Shown one piece after another: positions 22,156-50,045 of a stretch of DNA of 64,000 nt (position 1 is its first letter; every line of letters begins with the position of its first letter). The position numbers and the translations under genes are program-made. The notes beneath the pieces were generated by a model, which did not search any database, had not been told where the DNA came from, and saw nothing but the letters and a program-made list of their open reading frames with translations. Source of the DNA: Zygaena filipendulae (Eukaryota > Arthropoda > Insecta > Lepidoptera > Zygaenidae). Where the stretch lies: NCBI GenBank assembly GCA_907165275.2, contig OU015651.1, positions 7,586,501-7,650,500 of the forward strand, read 5' to 3'.

Positions 22156-22230
22156 GTTGAGATGACGATATACAATGAGAAAGGTAGCGGGTTTCGGTGA
22201 CGTGCTTAGGCTTCGGCACGGAAACACGTA

Positions 22231-22401
22231 ATGACGAGACGAGTGGTCGCGCGCATTGGGGCCGGAGGTAGAGTGGGGTAAGGAGGCGGGGAGTCCCAAC
22301 TGGGGGTAGAATAAAAAAAAAAAAAAAAAAAAACAAATCTAAACATACCGTGCTAGGCTGACGCGTGGGAGCGCAACTACAACACGTAAACTCATAAATC
22401 G
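22231..22401 (-). repeat. DIRS inverted terminal repeat (right)
   Basis: Inverse of 17421-17591, including the A-run and 'ggcggggagtcccaactggg'. The outer end runs to about 22432 ('gaagcataattgaa'). Exon 1 of gag begins just inside it, so the promoter is probably in this ITR. Confidence 0.92.
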
Positions 22402-22621
22402 CAAAGAAAGAAGCTGCGAAGCATAATTGAATTGAAACACATAGGTAGCTAATATAATAATGATTGTAGATTGACAATGTAGGTTGTAGGTACCTACCTA
22501 TGTTAGATATAAGTGAAAACTAGATAGATTCACTACCTTTGATTAAATATTTTACTGATCTGAGGTAGACGTTATTTTACACAATTTTATGTCAAATAAA
22601 ATAGGAAAGATTTTATTAATA

Positions 22622-22805
22622 ACTAGCTGTGCCCCGCAGTTTCACCCGCGGTAATTTCGGAATTTCGGAAAAAGTACCCTATGTCCTTCTCTGTACCCTT
22701 GACAACGTGCATGCCAAATTTCATCCAAATCCGTTCAGCCGTTTTTGCGTGATTGAGTAACAAACATCCAAACATCCACACTTTCACATTTATAATACTA
22801 GTAGG
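22622..22805 (-). mobile_element. Helitron-like copy
   Basis: Minus orientation, from TCCTACTAGTATTATAAATG at 22805 to GTGAAACTGCGGGGCACAGC plus TAG at 22622. It is closely similar to the 202-402 copy, though a 'cccgcgggaattcc' core segment is shortened. Confidence 0.7.
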
Positions 22806-24296
22806 ACAAGTAGGACTAGTAGGATTATAAATATACCTATCTAAGGCTCAGACGAAATAAAAACTCCTGAGATCTAAGGTATGACCTCATTAAATGACCG
22901 TAGGTACCCCATGACGTGATCGCGTCATCTGCATTTTCATAAGTAAATAATTATGTCGTAGTTCTCACTATGCGACTGAGAGCGTAACAACAAGTTTATA
23001 TGACTTTCACGGTTTTGTTTTGGACGTCGCGCGTGGTTACAAAATAGCGCGATCTGCCTGTGCGGGCTAGCTTTGTTCTTTTCTTTGCATGCATTTACGA
23101 GTAGGTATACGCACGTATCTACTTAATTCGATTCTCGATTATAAGCATACAAATCATTTGTAAAGTGCCTTCGATCAATTGTTGATCGAAGTTCTGTGCT
23201 TTAATTTTGAATGAAACTAACGCTTTATGTGTATCATTTATGTGTGATATAATATACTTACAAGAGAATAGGAATTTCAACTATAGGTAGGTGCAAGAGT
23301 ATATTGTGTTTTTTTATTTACCTAGTATCTGCCAAATATTTAACCAAAGGCGTCGCAGGTAATAAATTACTGGCGTTTACCTACATTGTTTACTTATCTT
23401 TTATTCGATTGAATTATTTCATAGCCAAGGAATTAAAATTTAAACGTGTAGTCTCTCTCAAGACAAAATTGTGGCCTGCATCATGCATGGATCATTTAAT
23501 TTTACTTAATATTATCATTATGCATGTAATATTAACTTTATCAATGCAAAACTTATAACTAAAATCGACAAGAAAATAATAGGTAAGTAGATACATGCGC
23601 TTAATAAAATTTAAGCATCAGCTTAACAATTCATATAAATAACATTTTGATCACAGACAAAATTACATTTTATAATTATTTATATTAAGTATTAAAATAT
23701 ATCTACAGGATGGTCATTTATAGAATTCCTATCGTTCGTGAGCGATTTACAGTTTTAGTGGGTATGACAGAATATACATTATGTATTATTTTACATTATG
23801 TATAAGTACTTATAATTTTTTTCTTAATTTTCAACAAACTGATGCCGCATCCTAAATGAACCTGCAGGTTGAATGACGATGTGTTTTTTCCTTCTTACTT
23901 AGCGGTTTTTCACCTTTGACTAAAAGTAATTTATAAATCGACTATCCCGTAGATATGTTACACCGCGTTTTTGCACATCACTTTTATTTTTGAATATAAA
24001 ACTTATTTTTTAAGTATTCCACGTAGGTCAGCTTACTTTTTAACGGTATTTTATTTTTAATAATGTGTGATTCAAAGCTGAAAAAACTCGTGGCTAAAAT
24101 ATCAAGGCAACATTTTGCGAACGTTTAGATAAACTTGAATACTCTAAAGCAAATACCGTCAACTATACTTAACTATTTATGAAGTAAAATTGCGGGTTCT
24201 GTATTGAAAAAAGCATTATCGCCCGTTGCCGTTGTACAAAGGATCCTACCTATTTTTACTTCTTGTTTACCTACTTCTATAAAAAACTTTAATTTT

Positions 24297-24857
24297 TTTT
24301 AACCGACTTCCAAAAAGGAGGAGGTTATGCATTCGGCTGTACTTATGAATGTTTTTTTTTATGTATGTTCACCGATTACATGAAGACGGTTGGACCGATT
24401 TGGAAAATTCTTTTTTGTTTGAAAGGGTATACTCCCAAGTTGGTCCCATTGTCACCAAGTCGAGATCTGATGATGGGATCTTAGAGAAATCGAGGGAACT
24501 CTTCAAAAATTATAGGCACACCTATAGCGAGTTGGGTATTTTTTATAGTAAATCGTAAAAAGCAAAATTTGAAGTAGAACTGATGATGAAGACTACAGAT
24601 GGTTATCGGAAATACTCAATAATAGGTATTTCACGGGTTCCGATTTGTTAACTTAATTATGGTTTCTAAACAATTTATGCTCGTCACAATGTGAAGTGGA
24701 ACTGATGGTGACGTACTAGGAGAACTCCTCAACAATTAACGTCCCTGCATCGGTGATGAGCAGTTGACATTAGGCTATCGTAACTTAGATAAATTACGAA
24801 CTAACGCACTTAAAGCGAGAAATAAACAAAATTTAAGCAAAAAAATTTAAACCGACT
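24297..24857 (+). repeat. Dispersed element starting AACCGACTTCC
   Basis: Starts 'aaccgacttccaaaaaggagg', contains 'ggttggaccgatttggaaaa', and is followed at 24850 by another AACCGACTTCC in direct orientation. Shorter copies occur at 7081, 35395, 41885 and 61660. It may be a LINE or SINE remnant; the family is unidentified. Confidence 0.45.
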
Positions 24858-25185
24858 TCCAAAAACCCAAAACTAGAAAGCTAAAAATAACTAAATACCG
24901 ATTTAATCTAAAAGACAAAAATACACGTAATACTATTATTGGCTTGTGCTACCACTGCAGATCGGTTTGAAGTCGGTGACAAGCCAAATATGGAGTATGG
25001 AGCTCGTCGTGAGCAGAACAACCCAAGTGGGCCGACGCAAGCGGGCTTGGCAGCGAATTCAACCGATCAGTGGTAGCACAAACCAATAATAATATAACGT
25101 GTTTTTTTGACTTTTGGATTAAATCGGTATTTTGTTATTTTTAGCTTTTTAGTTTTGGGTTTTTGGAAGTAGGTTTTAATTTGTT
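24845..25185. mobile_element. MITE with about 110-bp inverted arms
   Basis: The left arm 'aaaaacccaaaactagaaag', 'taccgatttaatc' and 'ttggcttgtgctaccactg' is mirrored by 'cagtggtagcacaaaccaa', 'gattaaatcggta' and 'ttttgggttttt'. The centre is about 70 bp ('gcttggcagcg'). No coding. Confidence 0.75.
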
Positions 25186-25667
25186 TGTTATTGTAGCATG
25201 TGTTCGTAATTGTTAGGACAAGGTTTGTAGATAGTAAAGAAAATTAAGAGTTTCTGCGGGTAAACCTAAATGACGCGCGTGAAATCGCGGGCACAGCTAG
25301 ATTAGATACCTACTGATAAAATTTGCGAAAGTGTTTACATAATATGTTTGTCCAGCTTCTAGATTGCAAGGATCTATGGATCAACTCCCTATATCGAACA
25401 TGATGTTGTCCTTTCCGGTCTTTGTGGTAGACATTTCTACGTACCTATATTTATAAACGACTTGTGACTCCCTGCGGTTTCACCCGTGTGGATTTCGGGA
25501 TCCCCTCGGAAAGTTACATTTTTCTGTGATGAAAAATAACCGACTTAAAAGATTAGCTCCAACAGACAAACAGACAATAATTTTACACTTGAAATATTAC
25601 AAGAATATTTAGCTAATATTCACTTTCAAAAGATATAATTAAATTAAAGTAAAACAAATATTTAAGA

Positions 25668-25765
25668 GGGGTTCCCATAAAACAGACATGATTTTTTTGC
25701 CGTTTTTATAGATGGTACTGAACCCTTCGTGCGCGTGTCCAACTCGCACTTGGCCAGTTTTTGAG
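25668..25765 (+). repeat. Common dispersed repeat tail (ACTCGCACTTGGCC)
   Basis: Contains 'gaacccttcgtgcgcgtgtc' then 'caactcgcacttggccag'. I know this ending as very common in lepidopteran intergenic DNA. Partial relatives ('gacggaccctttgggtacgg') occur at about 490-515 and 56560-56600. Confidence 0.55.
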
Positions 25766-25934
25766 CATGTTTTGCCAGCTCAATTTCTGGAAATAAACCA
25801 AAATCAACATTTTTTATAAATTGTCGCTGTCAAAACATGCACGAAAAATAGCAATGTTTCTGATTTTAATCAAAAAATTATAGCAACATAATTGAGTTTG
25901 ACTAAATGTTTAGTCCGTACTAATGAAAAAGTGC

Positions 25935-26010
25935 TAAGTGGCGGGCAATTGGAGAGGCTTATGTCCAGCAGTGGACTGCTATAGGCTGATGATGATGATG
26001 ATGGTGATGA
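25935..26010 (+). mobile_element. LINE 3' tail remnant ending (GATGAT)n
   Basis: Reads GEAYVQQWTAIG followed by a (GAT)n run, the usual C-terminus and tail of lepidopteran RTE-like LINEs. It is a 5'-truncated dead copy. The call is from memory of the motif, not from alignment. Confidence 0.6.
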
Positions 26011-29000
26011 ATGAATATCCCGATCCTCTCAAGAATTTCAAGACACAAAATGCAAATTTTATGTCAGAATATATTTTATCAATTTCACATAACTGAAACA
26101 TACATTTTTAAGTCCAACTAACTCAAAATGTCTAGTTGGTTTAGTTCTTTTGGTTAAAACCACATTAAAACAGACCGTACCAGCTTGAATAGGTAAATAA
26201 CATAGGTCAAATACATACCTACCAAGGCGATAATCTTTTGGTAATACATAATAAATATATTATTAGGTGTAGTGAAGCTATTAAGACGTATTCTTCTAGA
26301 GCCTTTCAGTTCCTTCAGCTGACACAGTGCATCAGAGATAGCTTATGTATAATAATATTCTTATTTAAATACAATACTAATTTTACAACTTCGTTTATTT
26401 TAAATTTATCAATAAGTATTTAACAACAGCGGCTAATTTTTTCCTAAAAAGTGACAACTAAAATATCAACAATTTGTATTGAAATTTTGATCTTCAATAC
26501 TAAGTAGGTAGGTACCTATACCTATTGTTGACAAAATACATGGAGAAGTTTAAATTTATTTTGGTTCTTTTCCGAAATGATTATTTTTTCCGGGATGAAA
26601 GTATTCTATGTCCTATTCCAGTACTTACTAAATTTAAAGATGGGTCCTACTAACCAAATTTCATGAAACTCTATTGAGCTGTTCGTTGTAGAGTTCGTTG
26701 TAGAGGTATACGTGGTACCTAACAACGGAGTCTTTTACACAATAAATTGCTTGATACCTGTACATAATTTTGATCACAATTTCAAATTGTTTTGTTATTG
26801 AAAAACAGTTGTCATTTTTTAGGAGGATAGGAGAAAAACGTGCCTTAATTTCAATGTCTTAGCGGTAGACTAAAGAGTACTTACAAAATATATACACATA
26901 ATTATTATTATGATATAAATAATGATTATAATATTCCTTTTCTTGTGTTGTAAATTGATTTTAAAGGTGAAAAAATAAAACAAAATTAATTTATCATAGG
27001 TACATTAAAGACCATTCAATAGGACTTGAGGTCGGGTCTCTCCTCTGTCATGATACGCTGTTCAATAAGTCAGTGTAGGTAGGTACTTGTATTTTCAGAG
27101 TGAGAGCCTCTAGCCTTTAAACAATATTTCATGTCGACGTTTAAATAACTACTTACTACATTCCTTTGAAATTAGTCAGTAAATTGTGCCTCATAGTGAA
27201 AGTAGGTAGGTAGTTAGGTATGTAAGATTTCAAAGCTTCTATAAGCTACCATTTTTTTCAAAACGTGACATTTTAAGAAACAATGTTTAAAATCACGTCT
27301 CACGAGCACGACCCGTGGACCCACTGAATATACCCACTGGTGGGTTCACGGCGATTTTTTTTTACCTGAAGACCCAAAACGCAAAAGCGTTGGTAGTGGG
27401 TTCACGGGAAAAACTATAGCGACCATAGCTTGCGTATATTTTTTTGTAAACGTGGAAACTGACGGCTGATATAGTTTCCTTGTAACTCTAGAGTTCAATT
27501 TAAAACAAAATACAGAAAATATAAAGTGGCTTAGAGATTGTTCAAGATTATATTATACGTATATTTATGGGGCTTGAAGCCGGGCTCTGCACTAAACCAA
27601 GCAGATTTATTAAAAGATGGATTTTTGTAGAATGAGCAAAATGTTTTCTTTTATTACTTATTATTAAACAGATTTTGAAAGGCATTTGGCGGCAAAAAAA
27701 AATCTTTTAGACGTCCTAAGCGATTTTCTATTATGTTACGTGCATTCTTTTATGTCCAAATATGAGAGCATATTTATATAGGTATACCTAAATATATATT
27801 TGTCCGAGTATTTATAACCGGGTTTCAATATTTTTTATTAAAAGTATCGAAATAAATGAAAGCATACCTACCTAAAGTTATAAATTTAATTTTCCAAAAT
27901 TTTATTTCATTGTTGATTTGACAAACGGTTTTCGGTTGTAAGATTTTCAAACAAAAATCGCTTCAATTTAAGCCTAATACTTTAAAACTAGTACCTACCA
28001 TAAGACAAATCAACTTATAATTCTAAATTATTCAGTAGTTAGTTACTCTACTTATGAATACCTACACTGATTTTATTTATTGTATCCGACCTTGATAAAT
28101 TTTTCCTTTCTTTGGAAATTTTGGTTTGTATCCAATGTAGGTAAGTACTAAGTATACAAACCTATACCTACGTATCTACCTATATGTAGATAAGTGTCCG
28201 AATGCCGAGTGTGAATATATTGTCTTATAAAATATAAAAACTGGACAGTCTGATTGACTATGCCTCCGACTTATTAAAATAGATTGGAAAACTATTTACA
28301 CCCTGTATATTGCGCTCGATATTTGCTGAACTTAACCTAACCTGTCAATCTGTGAGATAACTGCATTAGTACCTATTTATAACAGAACAATGACACTAAT
28401 ACCAGAAGGGGCCCGTAAGGTAGGTACTAATAGGATCTAAAAAAATTATATAAAAAATTTTGGAATCGTAAATTTTGCTTTTTTTAAAATATCTGAATTC
28501 AAGAGGTTTACCGTATCTACTTGTAGGTAGGTAAACAAGTAAGATTTGTAGGTACCTATAATTTTCAGTTGACCTCGAAAGTAACTTACCTAAGTGTAGA
28601 CACTAAACGCAAGATAGTCTTCGATCTTGTTTTGTGTATATCATAATCGTTGATATGTTTGTTAGTGATCGTGTGCGCACAATAGGTATATTTGTTATGC
28701 TGAGACGATGTTGGTTGGAAGTTCCCGAGGAAATATCGTTGTTGACGCATGTGAAACTATTGGAATAACCTAGTTCAACCACTGTCAAAAGTGCATTTAA
28801 GCTAATATCGAAGTTAACCTTATATCGAAGTTAACTCATTAGGTACTTCAATATAGGTACGCAATATTTATAATATATGTAAACAAACCGTACCTACCGT
28901 ATAACAAATGTGTTGTTTGTCTTTAATAAATGACCGTATGCAAAAACGGACGGATTTAAACAAAACAAATCAGCAGCTATGGTTCCGAAATAATATATAA

Positions 29001-32000
29001 ATAGGTACCTACATAACTTCTTCAGGTACAACAAAGAGTTTCGAAGGAAAAGGCCAATTTAACACTCTGTAACCGGCTAACCGCGGACGCCAGCCATAGT
29101 TTTATAATTTTGATATGATTTTTTTTTAAACCATGTTTTCTGATTGTTAATAATAAAAAAATAAAGGTCTTAGAATGTGGGACGAAAACTTGAGGCGAAA
29201 CAGGAACGAATCACACTAAAGCCGATACGTCTTGTTATAATTATATAAATATTTGCTGTAGGTATAAACAGTGAAATCTCGCAAAGTCGATGAAGTCGAT
29301 GAATTCCAACAAAATGGCACAAAATAAAGCTTCCAAATTATGACACCATCAAACAAACACACTCGCTTATCAGTGGTTCGATAGCCGCGCCGTTTGTTTT
29401 GGTTCGAAATATTACATGGTTCAAAAACTATTGAAGTTGATTCTATTACCTACCTACTGATTCTGAACAAGCTATTATTTAAGGTTTAGTGTATACTGAA
29501 AATATCGTTATTTAATGTGCGATTAAATTATCTGCATCCCCTTTGCTCGGTGAATATGTCACGCGTATCACCAATGTGTCACGTAAATTACGATAAAATA
29601 ATACAAAAATCTCTACAGATACAGTGCTCGTGCTCTCACGAGTAGTTTAAATAGTAGATATCTGTACTTCATTATTTTAATTTATTTCAATTGTAACGTA
29701 ATCTATGGATTTAAAAACAGTAAAATTTGACATTTCGTGCATACCTACTACCCATCTCGCAGGTGCCTACTCAGTGCAGGGGATGAACACAAGAATAATA
29801 ATTTATTGCACATTGCACCTTAAAGTATTCCAATTCCAATTTGAGTTTTTATGCCTCTGCCATTGATATTATACTGCTCGATTTTTTTTATTTTCTAAAA
29901 AGTATGACAGACATTTAAAACTAGTTTCGAAAGATACGATATTTTCAATATAGATAAGTAAAGGTATACCTTACGCACAAAAAATATTAAGCCTTCAAGT
30001 ATTAAACTAGGCTCCAGTTATCATCCTACATAATTATAATTTTAAAAGGCGTGTCGATTTTACAATATCTATTCAATCTACCAAAGCAAATATCTACAGT
30101 AATCTATTATATTTTCAATGTTTTGTCAATGGACCTAGTGCTCAGCGCGATCTATAGAATATTATTATTTTAATTAAGTTTAAGCAAGGCAAATAATTAC
30201 ACAGTTAACATTAGTTACATAGATTAATTTACAGTGACTGAGAGAAAAGTAGAAATTGACAATTTCACAAACAAAATAATAATTTTGTTGATATTATATA
30301 TTAAATTAAGTCTAAGCAATATCTATCTACCTATACTTACAAAACTTTTATTTTCAAGTATTTGTCAAAATTAGTATTAGTGCTTTATTATTGCGGGGCG
30401 TAATTATAGTTAATTACAGTGGAGTTATTATCGTACTCTCTCTGGTAACATAAATTAATCGCCATTTGCTCTAAGCTACCTACTGTAAAAGTTACCAATG
30501 TTGAGGAGTATCGAATCACATAACAAATTATAGTATTATAGTGCATCAAAATTGAGTTAGGTATTAAACAGGAAAATAATAAATAAATAAGAACAGACGA
30601 GTTATTTGTGCTTATAGAGAACTTATTCTAGCTTTATCTAATACATTTTTACTACTTGAAATTTAACATTTGTACAATAACCATTGTATGATTATGTAAG
30701 TATTATTTTAGGCTTTTACACCTAAAATATTCCTAAATGATTTTCTTTTAGATTTACCCTTGAGCCGATATTTAAATTATAATGGACTGTTAACCCACGT
30801 AGTCATTAACGAGCCGTAACTGTAACGTCGGGCCCTTATTCACTAGGTATGACCAACAACATTCCTTGCCCATAACGCGCGTCCCAAAAACGCAATCCCA
30901 AACGTTCTAGACACGGTTCTAGATATCAAAATATATGAAATTATTATTTTGTATGCCATAAGAAACGATGTAGATAAATGTATTTTTTTGGGTTAAAACT
31001 TCTTTGTGGGTGAAAAAAAAAAAACACAATTTTGTGGCACGTTATCTTAACGCGCCGTGTTACTCCTTGGCCACAGTCTCGGCGGCGGCGGTGGCCGCCG
31101 CCAGAGGCGGCAAAAAAAATTTCTTGTGAAATCATAACTATATTTTTGGGTGGTCAAAAATTGTAGGAACTGACACATTGATTCACTAGTAGTCACATTA
31201 CTTGATTCATAGTGAATAGGGGCCCTGTTGCCAAAAAACATAGTGTGTATGTATAGGTGTTGGTTCGCGATCCTATCGCGAGTGGAATGCATTACTTTAG
31301 CAGCGGCCGACAAATTGGAGATCTTTCATGAATCTTTACTGTATTTGTCCGTTATAAGTACAGTTAGGTACAGCTCGCTTGGGTGACTTTAGATGCACTG
31401 AGGTATAGGTATAGTATTATTTATCTATTGCGTATTCTGCGTGAATAAGCACTCTCATATTGCATGAGTTTTCAAATCGGTAAAGATATGTGTGATAAAA
31501 AATTGGAACCGCAAGTAAATATCGGAACTACTTATAAAGATATAACATGAAACGTTATCTGAATGTATAGAGTATAGACGAAATAGGTATAAATATTATG
31601 TTAAAACCACATGAACAGTAGGTACACAGTTCTTGTACAACCTTTCAAACGTACGTTTTTAGTCACACACGAATCACCACGGCCCTTAGCTTATAATGAT
31701 GATTTTCGATTATTGCTTAAAATGAAATGTTATTGGAAAAATTATTAGTTTATTGTAATCTGAATTCTGGATGGGTAAGGTCAGATAACTGTAATTAATT
31801 TGAGTCAAATTATGATTTTTTTATCATAATATATTGAAAGCAATAGGTATTTACTGATGGTAGATAAATATTTATATATTTTAATGTTGTCTTTGTTCTT
31901 AGGTTCAAGATTATTTTCGGTATAAATAATTATGAATAATGTACCTAAGTAGGTACCTATGTCTTTTTATCATAAAGAAATTAAAAATTAAAATTATTTC

Positions 32001-33003
32001 CGTAATAAATAAAATGCAGCGTCTTATAGTCAATGTGAGCGCCCAGGGCTAGAACACTCAAAAACATTTTTTGTAGGAAGAGAAACAAATACACGTGTAT
32101 GAACCATCAAAGATTAAATCGATCGGTGATCGATTGAATCGATTAAAGATTTTTTTTAAGCGCAATGGTAATCAAGTGCAATTAACACAATTTCTTGTTG
32201 TAAGTGTGGGTAAGTTCTGCCCAAGTGGGCTGCAGGCTGCGGGTTAGTTATTGTCCCGTTTGGGTTTGCACCCCTGGCAGCTGCCGTCGGGGCTGGTTGC
32301 TATAGGTAAGACGCTGGTCATATATATCTATTTAAGATCTACTTTGCTGTACTCGGATTTATGTAGCTAGGTTATAGGTACGTTATGTTACATTACGATT
32401 GCATCAGCACATCCAAAGTATAATTATGATGTACCTACTTTGTGAGCGATACGATGCTGCATATAGGTATGTGTCAATAGTTGTACGTATAGCTTTACCA
32501 TGTAAACCTAACTATACAATGTAAAGGCAAGGAGTAAGGACGGGTTGAAAGCGTTTATCGTTTACTCCCATCGAAAAGTACAGTTCATGGTAGTTACTTT
32601 ACGTTATATCTCAGTCTTGTCAACCTCATTCTGATTTATTAGCAGAGATCTTAAATTAATTAAAATATAGGTAATAATAATTAATAATTTGATGTACGTT
32701 CTCTGGTAGATTTCCGTAGAAATAATATTATATTATGATGTCTTTTCGTCAGATAGCGCTAATTGTATACCCAATTAAGATAACATTCAGCTCCTGATGT
32801 CTATAAAACTACAAAAATTAAAGCACCCAATTTGACCATCACTTCGCACTTCTAAACACATTTTATTATTCATGTTAGGTATAACAATAAACTATCGCTA
32901 TCTGCATATTAAAGCTATTACTAAATCGTTAGGTAGATACTCGAAATGGGCAATCGCGGAACAGTAACTTTCGAGCACGCTCAAATTGGAAAGTTTTGTT
33001 AGT

Positions 33004-33032
33004 TTTATTTAACGATTCGTTAGCGTTTTATT
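33004..33032 (-). terminator. Candidate poly(A) signals of sei
   Basis: Two AATAAA hexamers on the minus strand (33004-33009 and 33027-33032), about 620-650 bases after the sei stop. They would give a 3' UTR that includes the GC-rich island. Inferred only. Confidence 0.35.
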
Positions 33033-33405
33033 GAAATTTCACATACATAAGTATTAATGGACATTTACGGTCAGATAATTATAGAGGATTTCCACACGCA
33101 TTCACTATATCACGGGGACGTGTAAAGTTAATGTTTAACGGTCGTACAAAATATGTCAATGTAACGGAGCCGCGTCACAGGAAACTCCGGGTGTCGTCGT
33201 GCCAGGAGCGCGCGATGCGCCGACAGAAGTGGAAGCGCGCGCGCGGAGGCGGCTGCGTGTCGCCGGGTGCGCAGGGGTGCACGGGGTGCGCGGGGGGCTC
33301 GGGCACGGCCGGCGAGCCACCCGCCAGCGAGCCGCACGAGGCGGACTCAGCGAGCGAGCGCGTCGAGGGCCGGGAGCGGGGTGCGCTCGTCTCGCCTACC
33401 TCACA

Positions 33406-33582
33406 CTACCTGTAGAACGAGTGCGAGTGAGGCGGTGGCGGCAGCGTCGGCGGCACCGGGGCGTGTGGCTCGGACGCGGACCGCTGCACTCCCGGCGTAC
33501 GTTCGCGCTCGGTGCGGTCTTTGACACTTGTCCGCCCGTTGCCGCGGTCATGCTCGCCGTTCCAGTTCCATTCCCATTGGCC
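33406..33582 (-). other. Candidate alternative last exon of sei in a GC-rich island
   Basis: The 33180-33560 stretch is far richer in G+C than its surroundings. On the minus strand a strong acceptor (TTTGTCACAG) opens a 58-codon frame ending in TAG. It contains GQWEWNWNGEHD, RTERERTPGVQRSASEPH and a Pro-rich tail PTLPPPPHSHSFYR. It is in phase 0 with the donor of sei exon 14 (34382). If used, it would replace exon 15 and remove the coiled coil. It may instead be plain 3' UTR. Confidence 0.35.
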
Positions 33583-33650
33583 CTGTGACAAATGTAGAAC
33601 AGACTCAAGTCGATATCGAGCGATTAATAAATCCACGATTGAAAAACTCA

Positions 33651-49919
<16,269 letters not shown>

Positions 49920-49940
49920 GTCGCTGCCGCACCAACGCTC

Positions 49941-50045
49941 TCACCGGAACCCTCCGTGCTCCGACGCCTCCAAGTGCTCACATTCTAGCACGGCTTTCTC
50001 GAAAGCCGATACGGTTTCCAATAGTGCTATAGCCGTGTTTTGCAT
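49941..50045 (-). other. Upstream ORF in the presumed sei 5' UTR
   Basis: A 34-codon ATG ORF (MQNTAIALLETVSAFEKAVL…) in the same frame as sei. It stops at a TGA seven codons before the sei start. The TGA overlaps a donor-like CG|GTGAGA, so this could be either a uORF or the end of an upstream exon. Confidence 0.4.

Larger units (their letters stand above)
17349..22432 (-). mobile_element. DIRS-type tyrosine-recombinase retrotransposon, apparently full length
   Basis: About 5.1 kb in minus orientation: gag (spliced), RT-RNase H, tyrosine recombinase, in that order. The inverted terminal repeats match over 17421-17591 and 22231-22401 but have different outer ends. An internal complementary region at 17719-17845 pairs with both outer ends. 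This architecture, with no LTR integrase and a recombinase instead, defines DIRS-like elements. All three frames are open, so the copy may be recently active. Confidence 0.95.
22806..33003. other. Long intergenic stretch with scattered repeats
   Basis: No supported gene in about 10 kb; ORFs are short and lack codon bias. Recognisable pieces are listed separately: the AACCGACTTCC element (24297-24857), an inverted-repeat MITE (24845-25185), a 'cgtgtccaactcgcacttgg' repeat (25668-25765) and a LINE tail (25935-26010). A GC hairpin (GGCGGCGGCGG…CCGCCGCC, about 31081-31102) stands alone in AT-rich sequence. Confidence 0.5.

Noticed and set aside
22124..22477. 117-codon minus-strand ORF
   Set aside because: It crosses the right ITR and a homopolymer; the real coding start is the gag ATG at 22155 in another frame.
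23304..23558. 84-codon plus-strand ORF
   Set aside because: AT-rich, no codon bias, no motif; chance ORF in intergenic DNA.
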